Source: Lachnospiraceae bacterium (GTDB taxonomy: Bacteria; Bacillota; Clostridia; Lachnospirales; Lachnospiraceae). Taken from it: a stretch of 64,000 nt of DNA. The notes below the pieces were generated by a model, which made no database searches, was not told the DNA's origin, and saw only the letters and a list, made by a program, of their open reading frames with translations. Positions 27,769-35,325 of the stretch are shown one piece after another (within the stretch, counting starts at the first letter, position 1; every line of letters starts with the position of its first letter). The DNA lies in the NCBI GenBank assembly GCA_017525525.1, contig JAFXSQ010000011.1:1-64000 (forward strand), in the 5' to 3' direction. Position numbers and translations under genes: made by a program.

Positions 27769-28731
27769 GTGATTGACACGGATTCATATAGAATAGGATC
27801 TTTTAATATTCAAAAATTCCATGAGAACACATATAAAAAAATTGGAATTATAAAAAAAATCATTAAAGATAACAGTATTGACATTCTTGCTATACAAGAG
27901 ATTTTTAGCAAGGGAGCATTGGATAAGCTGTTGGCTGCTTTAGGTACAGAATGGGATGGACGTTGGGATTCTCCGAATTCAAGGTCAGTTTCGGCCGCGG
28001 AGGGGTATGCTTTTGTGTGGAATAAACAAAGGATAGATTTGTCACGTCGTAAAAATGGTGAAGCTTTTGAACCGGTAATACATAATCAATATCCACATAA
28101 AAATGGAATGACTCTGATTAGAAATCCTTTTTATGGCCGTTTTGTTTTGAAAGCAAATAAAATGACGGAAATAAGGCTGCTTAATACGCATATCATGTTT
28201 TCACAGAAAAGAGAAGAAAATGAATCTGACGATCATGATTCCAGCGAAAAACTTCCTGGCGATGTTACGAAGAGGAAAAGAGAGTTGGAAATCCTCTCGA
28301 AGTATATTTTGCCAAAAATCGAAAACAAAGATTATGATAGGTTTTGGAATGAAATGGATGATATATGCAGAAAACCGTGCGCTACGATATTGCTCGGGGA
28401 TTATAATTTGAATCTTAGAGCCTCAGGAGCAAAAGATACTTTTATTGACGAACCTTTTTTTATCATTACGGATGGGAAATCTCAAAAGCGTATTGTGACG
28501 GTTCAGAGTGATTTGACAACATTAAAAGCAAAGCCTAAGGATGGAGGTCCTATAAAGGGTTATGCCAATAATTTTGATCATTTTACATACAATGATTTAC
28601 GGCCGATTAGTACCAAGTGTTGGGCTGTAGATGTTCCTAACGATCCCCAATACTACGCTGGTGATTTGGATAAATATAAGAAAGACGTATCAGATCATCT
28701 TATGATCGTGATGGAGTTAAGTTTAATATAA
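27769..28731 (+). CDS. endonuclease/exonuclease/phosphatase-fold protein
   Basis: 320 residues. Fold signatures: RIGSFNIQKF (about 7-16), IDILAIQEI with the metal-binding Glu (about 38-46), LLNTHIMF (about 130), LLGDYNLN (about 206) and a C-terminal SDHLMIVMEL (about 308). These are the usual EEP residues (N, E, H, D/N, DH). It is a metal-dependent phosphodiesterase, possibly a nuclease. No clear start site: GTG at the annotated position is the only in-frame option that keeps the conserved N-terminus. Only 15 bases separate it from the next large gene, suggesting a two-gene unit. Confidence 0.75.
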   Translation: MIDTDSYRIGSFNIQKFHENTYKKIGIIKKIIKDNSIDILAIQEIFSKGALDKLLAALGTEWDGRWDSPNSRSVSAAEGYAFVWNKQRIDLSRRKNGEAFEPVIHNQYPHKNGMTLIRNPFYGRFVLKANKMTEIRLLNTHIMFSQKREENESDDHDSSEKLPGDVTKRKRELEILSKYILPKIENKDYDRFWNEMDDICRKPCATILLGDYNLNLRASGAKDTFIDEPFFIITDGKSQKRIVTVQSDLTTLKAKPKDGGPIKGYANNFDHFTYNDLRPISTKCWAVDVPNDPQYYAGDLDKYKKDVSDHLMIVMELSLI

Positions 28732-28746
28732 AGGGGGACTATAATC

Positions 28747-31122
28747 ATGAATTCAACAGAAATGATTTCTAAAATGAAAAACGGAGCATTTGACTTCAAT
28801 GATAGCAAGATTAAGACTGCATTTGCTTTGAATTTATGTACAGTTTCCGTTTCGCAGATAATAGACTATAAGGATATTGTGGTTCTTGAACAGGAATATG
28901 ACGCAATACTAAATAATCTGAACCTTGAAAGCATTCCCAAGGATGAAGCGCTGTTGAAAATCCTTAAGCAATTGCTTGATACAATAACTTTTTTTAGAAT
29001 GCAAGAAGGTGACAAAGCTTTTATCGACAGAGAGTATCAAAACAAAATGAAGAACGCTATTTGGAATGCGGTTCCTAATTTTGGAGTAATCTTTGCCGGA
29101 GGAAAACCTCTTACACTTGCAGTATCATTAGCTTCGCAAGTTGGTATCGGTTATATGAATTACAGAAAGGCCAAGGCTGAGAATAACCTTGATTATGAAA
29201 AGAAACTCTGGGAATTGCAAAAGTCTGCTATTGAACAATTTAACGGACTTCGAAGGGAACTTTTCGATACTGCATGGAGACTTGTCGATGCACACGAGAT
29301 TCCTGACGCATACCGTCTTACGGAACGACAGGTAACACAGTACAACGAGATACTTATGGATCCGGATGCGTTCCGCAGATATGAGCGCTTAGATACCATA
29401 AAGGAAAACTTTGTTGCTTATCCGCCGTTTTGGTATTTCTTTGGCAATACAGCAAATGAACTTGCGCTTGAAACAACCGGTGAGCTTTCCGCTTTTTACA
29501 CAGATGCGGCCAAGCTTTATTATGAGGTATTTATACGTGCTTTTGGAGCATGTGATTTGCTTCGTGAAAATCAGATTGCTTCTGCATGTGCACTAGAGTA
29601 CATAGATTTGCTGAATCCGAAAAACGAGATGGAGAAAAAGAAGATAGAAGAATTATTGCCTTTTGCCTTGAAGTATTCCGGGAATGCAAATGATGTTCTT
29701 CAGTTATGTGCTTTTTCTTATATGAAGATTGGTGCTGCGGCAGATGCAGCACGCCTCTTTAGAAGGCTTGTAAATGAAGACTATAATCCGATAGTGAATG
29801 CTCAGCTACTTAGTAAGTATTACGTAAGCGATTACTTAACCGGAAACAATCAGGCAGTTGTTGGTTATCAATACCTGCAGAAAAGAATGGACGAAAAGTA
29901 TCTTTACCCGTTTCCGACTCAGGCAATGCTTGAAAAACATGATGATATAAAAGCTTTGGAAAGTGTGCAAAGCGAGTTCCTTGAAAATCAGAAAGAGATT
30001 TTGGCAAAGAAGACAGCAATTGTTATCGAACGTTTCAAGAAAGCATATACGATTGAGTTTAATAGATGCATCCCAGTTCCGGATGACAAGGAGTACACGG
30101 ATAATTATTACGATGAATCAGTAGATGCATTTGCAGCTCGAAAAGCAGACGGAAGTGAGTTAAGGAAGAAAGGTGCAATTGCTTTATATGTGTCGATGCT
30201 TCAGGATGTGGATTACCCATATAACTATCTGCAGGTATTGAATGATATGTTGAATGCTACGGATCTTTTCAACTTTACCCAAGGACATAGCGGAGAATTG
30301 CTGGAAATCCTGAGCAAGTCCATTATCGCAAATAGGCAGATGCTGCTTGATATAAAGAAAAAGATTGACGATGATTCATTCGATGCGAAGACATATGACA
30401 CGATGATAGAGATATCTTTCGACACATTTTGTGCACCACTCTTTGAAAAGTTAAGTGAGTATGCTACTGATTATATAGCTCAGCGAGAGGACATTGTATC
30501 TATGAATGATGCAGAGTCAAATTTGCGTGATTTCTGTATCAAGCAGGGGTATGAAACACCGGATGAGCTTTATGATACTTCGTATGACATTGTGGAGACT
30601 TTAGAATTCAAAAAACAGTATCTGAGCATCGATCTTATTGAGGATGGTGTAATGGCATCTGAGCGTGACGGCAATTATGAAGAGATGGCCGGGAAGATCG
30701 TGAAGTTCCGTGATAAGGTTAATGCTGAAGATAAGGGCACCGTTGTGCTCATGCAGGATCAGGAAGAGTTTGAACGGTATTTCGTACGGCTTTCAAGTGT
30801 TCCAAACAAGCATAAGCTTCAAAGAAAAACAGTGGCTATTATAGATGATCGTTCCGAAGCGGATAATGATCTTATTTTCACGATTGATGGAATTGTGCAG
30901 ATAGTAAAAGGGAAGATGAAGGAAGCTCTTCCGTTTGATAAGATTCAAATTCTTTCGGATAATACTGGTTTGATGATTCGCCAAACTTATAAGAATGCCG
31001 GAATAGATATGGCAGATCTGATTGAGCTTATCAAGAGCCTGCGTGAGAACGAGGTTATGGAAGTGTATGAGCCGAAGTCGAATAATCCGGTTGATATGGT
31101 GATGAAACTATTTAAGTGGTAG
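28747..31122 (+). CDS. unrecognised 791-residue protein
   Basis: No family recognised. Residues about 105-142 form a glycine-rich hydrophobic stretch (NFGVIFAGGKPLTLAVSL) that could be membrane-associated. Residues about 160-420 look helical with repeat-like spacing (TPR-like), and the last 250 residues appear alpha/beta with charged loops. A GGGG site lies upstream of the ATG. Because it follows the EEP protein by 15 bases, it may form a two-component system with it, one a sensor or scaffold and the other an effector. That is speculative. Confidence 0.55.
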   Translation: MNSTEMISKMKNGAFDFNDSKIKTAFALNLCTVSVSQIIDYKDIVVLEQEYDAILNNLNLESIPKDEALLKILKQLLDTITFFRMQEGDKAFIDREYQNKMKNAIWNAVPNFGVIFAGGKPLTLAVSLASQVGIGYMNYRKAKAENNLDYEKKLWELQKSAIEQFNGLRRELFDTAWRLVDAHEIPDAYRLTERQVTQYNEILMDPDAFRRYERLDTIKENFVAYPPFWYFFGNTANELALETTGELSAFYTDAAKLYYEVFIRAFGACDLLRENQIASACALEYIDLLNPKNEMEKKKIEELLPFALKYSGNANDVLQLCAFSYMKIGAAADAARLFRRLVNEDYNPIVNAQLLSKYYVSDYLTGNNQAVVGYQYLQKRMDEKYLYPFPTQAMLEKHDDIKALESVQSEFLENQKEILAKKTAIVIERFKKAYTIEFNRCIPVPDDKEYTDNYYDESVDAFAARKADGSELRKKGAIALYVSMLQDVDYPYNYLQVLNDMLNATDLFNFTQGHSGELLEILSKSIIANRQMLLDIKKKIDDDSFDAKTYDTMIEISFDTFCAPLFEKLSEYATDYIAQREDIVSMNDAESNLRDFCIKQGYETPDELYDTSYDIVETLEFKKQYLSIDLIEDGVMASERDGNYEEMAGKIVKFRDKVNAEDKGTVVLMQDQEEFERYFVRLSSVPNKHKLQRKTVAIIDDRSEADNDLIFTIDGIVQIVKGKMKEALPFDKIQILSDNTGLMIRQTYKNAGIDMADLIELIKSLRENEVMEVYEPKSNNPVDMVMKLFKW

Positions 31123-31137
31123 TAGTTTAAACAAACC

Positions 31138-31156
31138 TTTGGACAAAATGTCCAAA
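31138..31156. promoter_or_regulatory. perfect palindrome before a small gene
   Basis: TTTGGACAaaaTGTCCAAA, 8-base arms and a 3-base loop, extended by AAAC/GTTT arms. No T-tract follows, so a terminator is unlikely and a protein-binding site is more likely. It lies 30 bases before the next start. Confidence 0.45.
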
Positions 31157-31185
31157 AGTTTGGAGTGGATGGGAGTAGAGTAACG

Positions 31186-31338
31186 ATGTCGCATTATAAG
31201 CAGATTATAATAAACATGGCCTGCGAGGATGACCTCGACGAGGCGGATCTTCAGATATTGAAGGCGAAGATAGAAGAGTGCGTGAATATCAATGTAGATC
31301 CGGAAAAGGTAAGCGAGGTACATGTGAGGGTAAACTAA
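31186..31338 (+). CDS. small protein (50 residues), unknown
   Basis: 50 residues, acidic, with pattern ACEDDLDEADLQILKAKIEEC; predicted helical. GGGAGTAGAG lies upstream of the ATG. It sits between an operator-like palindrome and the macro-NADAR gene. Size and place would fit a small partner or regulator of the next gene. No family recognised. Confidence 0.45.
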   Translation: MSHYKQIIINMACEDDLDEADLQILKAKIEECVNINVDPEKVSEVHVRVN

Positions 31339-31341
31339 ATT

Positions 31342-31360
31342 GCGGGAACTGAGTTCCCGC
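31342..31360. repeat. palindrome upstream of the macro-NADAR gene
   Basis: GCGGGAACTgAGTTCCCGC, a perfect 9-base-arm palindrome, with no T-tract. A similar palindrome, CGGAATTtAATTCCG, lies after the gene at 32472-32486. The same core (GCGGGAACTGAATTCCC) also appears inside the PcfB-like gene near 4269. Confidence 0.6.
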
Positions 31361-31408
31361 TCTAAGAATGATGAATCTGCATCAAATGATTTGTTATAGG
31401 GGTAACAT

Positions 31409-32449
31409 ATGAAAACAGAGTTTTTAATGGTTAAAGGTGATATTACAAAAGATCACGGTGTAGATGCTATCGTGAATGCTGCTAATACAAGCCTGCTGGG
31501 CGGAGGCGGAGTCGATGGAGCAATCCATCGTGCGGCCGGAAAGGAGCTTCTTGCCGAGTGTAGGATGCTTAATGGCTGCAAAACCGGTCGGGCGAAGATT
31601 ACAAAAGCATATAATATTCCGTGTAAATATATTATCCATACACCGGGACCGGTGTGGAACGGCGGGAAGTCAAATGAAGAAGCATTGCTCGGGTCTTGTT
31701 ACAAGTCTTGTTTGGAGCTTGCTGTAGAGAACGGAGTAAGAAGTATAGCATTTCCATCTATTTCAACCGGTATTTTTTCTTTTCCGCTTGATAAGGCGGT
31801 TAAGATTGCAATCGGCACCGCGAAGAAGTTTGTTGAAGATAATCCGGATAAGTTAGATGTCATCAAGTGGGTATTGTTTGATGATAATACTTTTAATGCA
31901 TACCAAAATGAACTTAACGGATGGAATGATTCCGGCGAAAAGAGTGTTGCAGGTAACGATGTGAAAAGCAAGAAAGTAATCTGCTTCCACAATCCTAACG
32001 AGGAGAATGGATATCTGAGCAATTGGTATATGTCTGACTTTATGATTGACGGGATAAAGTTCAGTTCACTTGAACAGTATATGATGTATATGAAGGCTGT
32101 TACATTTAATGATATGGAAAGTGCGGAAAAGATACTTTCTATATCGGATGTCGAAGAGATAAAGGAACTTGGAAAAGGCGTTAAAAACTATAATGATGTT
32201 ATATGGAATGGGGTGCGCCAGATCATAGTTTATAATGGACTTTTAGAAAAGTTTCGGCAGAATATTGATTTGAGGGAACAACTCATAGCAACAGGCGATT
32301 CTATTTTGGCGGAATGTGCCGTGTCGGATAAAGTTTGGGGGATTGGACTTTCTGTGTATGATGATGACAGATTTGATTTGACGAAGTGGAAAGGACGAGG
32401 ATTACTTGGATTTGCATTGATGAAGGTCAGAGATGAGCTTGCTGTATAG
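31409..32449 (+). CDS. macro domain-NADAR fusion (ADP-ribose hydrolase-like)
   Basis: 346 residues. Residues 1-165 form a MacroD-type macro domain: VNAANTSLLGGGGVDGAIHRA (from about 22) and PSISTGIFSFP (about 116). After a linker (about 170-190) a NADAR domain fills about 190-345 (NGYLSNWYMSDF, KFSSLEQYMMYMKA, VWGIGLS). Macro domains remove ADP-ribose from protein or nucleic acid; NADAR proteins have been reported to remove it from guanine. Both in one chain suggests broad reversal of ADP-ribosylation, as an antitoxin, or as a counter to a toxin or phage enzyme. GGGG lies 10 bases before the ATG. No ADP-ribosyl-transferase toxin was recognised next to it. Confidence 0.8.
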   Translation: MKTEFLMVKGDITKDHGVDAIVNAANTSLLGGGGVDGAIHRAAGKELLAECRMLNGCKTGRAKITKAYNIPCKYIIHTPGPVWNGGKSNEEALLGSCYKSCLELAVENGVRSIAFPSISTGIFSFPLDKAVKIAIGTAKKFVEDNPDKLDVIKWVLFDDNTFNAYQNELNGWNDSGEKSVAGNDVKSKKVICFHNPNEENGYLSNWYMSDFMIDGIKFSSLEQYMMYMKAVTFNDMESAEKILSISDVEEIKELGKGVKNYNDVIWNGVRQIIVYNGLLEKFRQNIDLREQLIATGDSILAECAVSDKVWGIGLSVYDDDRFDLTKWKGRGLLGFALMKVRDELAV

Positions 32450-32471
32450 ATATAATATGCCGATGTAAAAA

Positions 32472-32486
32472 CGGAATTTAATTCCG
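32472..32486. repeat. palindrome downstream of the macro-NADAR gene
   Basis: CGGAATTtAATTCCG, arms of 7, loop of 1. Together with the palindrome at 31342-31360, it brackets the gene. Confidence 0.5.
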
Positions 32487-32524
32487 CTTTGTGAAGCTTC
32501 CAAGGTAATAAATGATTATTTGAA

Positions 32525-32563
32525 ATGCCCTTGTGCCGGTTAAAGGTGCGAGGGCGTTTTTTT
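32525..32563 (+). terminator. probable terminator after macro-NADAR
   Basis: GCCCTTGTGCC and GGTGCGAGGGC pair (several G-U) and are followed by GTTTTTTT. It closes the cargo transcript. Confidence 0.6.
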
Positions 32564-32589
32564 GCTTGAAAAACACCATACTATATATG

Positions 32590-32615
32590 AAATCGTAAAC
32601 GATTTATTTTTTTTA
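32590..32615 (+). promoter_or_regulatory. AT-rich palindrome AAATCGTAAACGATTT
   Basis: A 16-base perfect palindrome (arms AAATCGT, 2-base center) followed by a T-run. It could be an operator for a dimeric regulator or a weak terminator. It lies in the AT-rich 430-base gap between the macro-NADAR gene and the HTH gene, which otherwise holds only terminators. Confidence 0.4.
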
Positions 32616-32640
32616 TGAAAAACATCATATTAAAAGAAAG

Positions 32641-32680
32641 GAGCCGAATTGGGATTTATCTCACTCGGCTCTTTTTTTGT
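32641..32680 (+). terminator. intrinsic terminator
   Basis: GAGCCGA and TCGGCTC arms around a loop of about 17 bases, then T7. It separates the cargo region from the integration module. Confidence 0.8.
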
Positions 32681-32879
32681 TGGCCTGGAAAAATCGTCTA
32701 ATAACACTGTGGCTTTGGCTTTTGAGATGTGAAGCTTTCCACTTTAAAAAGCTTTTCGTCTTATAAAGCTGGTGATTTGTGGGTTTGGAGGTGATGCCTA
32801 TGATTTTTTGATTTTTTCAGAACTGCTCGGAGTTTTCGGAGTAGCGACATGTTACAAGAATCAGAAAGGAAGTCTTTGT

Positions 32880-33278
32880 ATGAAAAACGCTAACATATCG
32901 AAAATGGGAGAAAAGAGAATAAGGAGAACAATGTGGGACAACACGTTTCAGCGTCGCCTTTTGATAATGGAGTACATATCTTTCAAGAGGGTTTTCTCGT
33001 ATCGCGACATTGAAGAAGAGTTTGGCATAGGGGCAGGTACTGTGAAAAGTGACTTGGATTCGCTTGAAACTGACTTTTTTGTTCCGCTTTACAGAGTTCC
33101 GCGAAAAAAGATCAGAGTTATAGGAGAGTGGAGAGCAGAACGCCCTAAGATTCCGTATTCCATATGTGTGGAACTTGCCAAGCTGCGCACATATCTCCCT
33201 GATGACAAAGTAATGGTTATTAAGTCCGTACTGGATAAGTATGGCTACATAAAGGCATTAGATGAAGTAGGTAAATAA
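32880..33278 (+). CDS. DeoR-like helix-turn-helix protein
   Basis: 132 residues. An N-terminal winged HTH (about 15-65: LLIMEYISFKRVFSYRDIEEEFGIGAGTVKSDLDSLE) followed by a charged segment. No sensor domain is attached. The ATG with GGAAG 9 bases upstream is used; a longer frame exists but lacks a site. It probably regulates excision or cargo of the element; it sits just ahead of the excisionase. The target is unknown. Confidence 0.6.
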   Translation: MKNANISKMGEKRIRRTMWDNTFQRRLLIMEYISFKRVFSYRDIEEEFGIGAGTVKSDLDSLETDFFVPLYRVPRKKIRVIGEWRAERPKIPYSICVELAKLRTYLPDDKVMVIKSVLDKYGYIKALDEVGK

Positions 33279-33626
33279 TTGTTCTTTCGGAGCATGGCGT
33301 ATGGCCGGCTAACCTGCGCCATGCCTCCTTTATTAGTTTCATTGCACCTTGATAAGTAAATAGTTATAAAGCCGGACGTACGGAGGGAGCATGCATAGAG
33401 TCGCACTGAAGATGCGCGATGACGATTGCATTTTGTTTTGATGCGATCATAGCGGGCAACATCGGATGGAATAGAAATCGTGGTGGTTTCGTGACTGCAG
33501 CCTCTCTTGATAATGATACACTCTTTTATAGATCCAAGGAGACGGTGAGAACCCGGTGTGGGTCACTAACCATGACCACCGGCTTTATATATAGGCAAAG
33601 AGAAGGGCCGGAAAGGAGAAAATAAA
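33279..33626 (+). other. non-coding leader before the excisionase, hairpin-rich
   Basis: 348 bases. GCATGGCG and CGCCATGC arms form a hairpin at 33292-33324. CCGGT...ACCGG with GGTCA/TGACC inside forms another near 33551-33583, immediately before the xis ribosome-binding site. A 68-codon frame (33419-33625) crosses it but has no convincing start site. This looks like a structured leader or an attachment-related regulatory region rather than a gene. Confidence 0.4.
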
Positions 33627-33866
33627 ATGATAGATGAAGAAGAGAAAGAAGAGATAATAAACGACGATAAATCCGGTTCCATTCCGATTGAAAAAAAGAT
33701 AAATCTTACAATCCGGGAAGCTGCAGAGTATTCCAATATAGGTATCAACAAGATCGCGGAGCTGCTCCGAAATCCTATGTGTAATTTCGTACTGTATGTC
33801 GGTACGCGAAAACTGGTTAAGAGAAAAGAATTCGAACAGTATCTTTCGTCCAGAAGAGAGATATGA
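33627..33866 (+). CDS. xis: excisionase (Xis) of the mobile element
   Basis: 79 residues with a MerR-like or Tn916 Xis-type winged helix: NLTIREAAEYSNIGINKIAELL, then TRKLVKRKEFEQYL. GGAG precedes the ATG. It lies 131 bases upstream of the integrase, the usual Tn916-type order. Its job is to bias integrase toward excision and circularization. Confidence 0.82.
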   Translation: MIDEEEKEEIINDDKSGSIPIEKKINLTIREAAEYSNIGINKIAELLRNPMCNFVLYVGTRKLVKRKEFEQYLSSRREI

Positions 33867-33997
33867 GTACCGGGATGTAGCGCACAGCGGGATTAGCTGC
33901 GCAAAACAATTGATAAATAAGAAAAAGTATGATAATATAGTAAAGTTATATTAGGCTCTTTTCTTCGCCATTATGGTAGATAGAAAGGAGAATAACG

Positions 33998-35179
33998 ATG
34001 GGTAAGGACTTAAAAGGTAAGGAATTGGAAATCGGTCTTTCGCAGAGAAAGGATGGTCGATATTCTGCCAGGCTCGTAACGAATCGTGGTAAAAGGGTTG
34101 AAAAGTATTTCGATAAGTACCAGGATGCGAGAAGATGGCTAGCCGAAGCGAGGCTCGAAAGCGAAAAAGGTGATATGGCAGCCTGGGCTGTTGGCATGAC
34201 GGTCAACGAATGGTTCGATTATTGGATCGTTAATATAAAGGGAACGACTGTCAGGCCAAATACAATCAGGAACTACAGGGAAAGATACAGACATAACATA
34301 AAGAAGAGCATAGGCGGGATGATGCTGAAAGACGTGAGACCTATGCATTGTCAGATTGTACTGAATAACATGGCGGACACTTATGCAGGTTCCACCATAA
34401 TGCAATGTCTGATAGCTCTTTATAATATGTTTCAATCTGCGTTTGAAAACGGAATTATAGTATCCAATCCTGTTGTGAGAACGATAAAGCTTCCTAAACC
34501 TGTGGAGAACAAGATACGAGTGTTGACCATAGATGAGCAGATGTTGTTCATGGAAGTTGCCAGGAACAGTTCAAATTATCCTCAATTTCTTTTTGCTTTA
34601 AACACCGGCGTCAGAACCGGGGAGCTGATTGGATTGAAGTGGGAAGATCTCGATTTTGAGCGAGGTATCATTTCCATTAGGAGATCCATGGAGTACCGTT
34701 ATTCGACCGGAGAGTGGCGTATCGGACCTCCGAAGACGAAGAAGGGCTACAGAGAAATACCCATGACAAATGAATGCAGAGAGCTGCTTGAAAGCCTTAA
34801 GAAGCAGTTCGAACTTGGAAAGCATGTAGAAGATGAGTTTAAGGAATTTGTCTTTATCAACAGAAAAGGGATTCCTACAAAGAACTCAACTTACGATTCA
34901 TGTATCAAGAAATTGACCCAAAAAGCGGGCATGGAGAATTTCTCGATGCACACCTTAAGGCATACCTTTGCTACCCGGTGCATAGAGGCCGGTATGAATT
35001 CCAAGACACTTCAGGTGCTCATGGGACATTCAAGCATCAACATCACCATGAATCTGTATGTTCATGTAACGGATGATGAGAAAGCAAAGGAGATAAAAAA
35101 ACTTGAAGATTATGCTGAAGAATGGCGTAAAATTCAAACAGGTATCAGTGATATCGTTAAAGTAAAAAATGCAAATTAG
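33998..35179 (+). CDS. int: tyrosine integrase (Tn916/Tn1545-type)
   Basis: 393 residues. An N-terminal arm-binding domain (about 1-55), a core-binding domain (about 65-160), and a catalytic domain with GVRTGELIGL (Arg about 207), HTLRHTFATRC (His-x-x-Arg, about 317-320), GHSSI (His) and NLYVH (nucleophile Tyr about 353). All catalytic residues are present, so it should be active. GGAG lies 8 bases before the ATG. It is the last gene of the element; the chromosome begins before ychF, 147 bases away. Confidence 0.92.
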   Translation: MGKDLKGKELEIGLSQRKDGRYSARLVTNRGKRVEKYFDKYQDARRWLAEARLESEKGDMAAWAVGMTVNEWFDYWIVNIKGTTVRPNTIRNYRERYRHNIKKSIGGMMLKDVRPMHCQIVLNNMADTYAGSTIMQCLIALYNMFQSAFENGIIVSNPVVRTIKLPKPVENKIRVLTIDEQMLFMEVARNSSNYPQFLFALNTGVRTGELIGLKWEDLDFERGIISIRRSMEYRYSTGEWRIGPPKTKKGYREIPMTNECRELLESLKKQFELGKHVEDEFKEFVFINRKGIPTKNSTYDSCIKKLTQKAGMENFSMHTLRHTFATRCIEAGMNSKTLQVLMGHSSINITMNLYVHVTDDEKAKEIKKLEDYAEEWRKIQTGISDIVKVKNAN

Positions 35180-35272
35180 GTCCAAAACAGGGCAAAATTC
35201 ACCCTTTTTGGATACAAAAAACCACTTATCTTCATGTATCCGAACACAAGATGGCGTAAAAAATGGCGTAAA
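35122..35272 (+). repeat. right-end direct repeats (ATGGCGTAAA) and probable attR region
   Basis: The decamer ATGGCGTAAA occurs at 35122 (inside the integrase end), 35251 and 35263, the last two 12 bases apart. Such repeats resemble integrase arm-binding sites. The crossover is expected between here and the ychF start at 35326. A short hairpin (AGGG/CCCT, then TTTTT) around 35195-35213 may end the int transcript. The exact core cannot be set without the left end. Confidence 0.5.
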
Positions 35273-35325
35273 CCTCAGAATGAAGATCCGGGAAGTGGCT
35301 AAAATAAAGGAGATGTAGAGATAAT

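Noticed and set aside
28747..31122. ADP-ribosyltransferase toxin partner for the macro-NADAR protein
   Set aside because: No H-Y-E or R-S-E type motifs were seen in the 791-residue protein or other neighbours.
33419..33625. 68-codon frame before the excisionase
   Set aside because: No convincing start site, and it crosses a strong hairpin next to the xis ribosome-binding site; left as a structured leader.
1..35180. Complete conjugative (self-transmissible) element
   Set aside because: VirB4, VirB6 and lytic transglycosylase genes are not visible; the module shown only supports mobilization, although they could lie upstream of the window.
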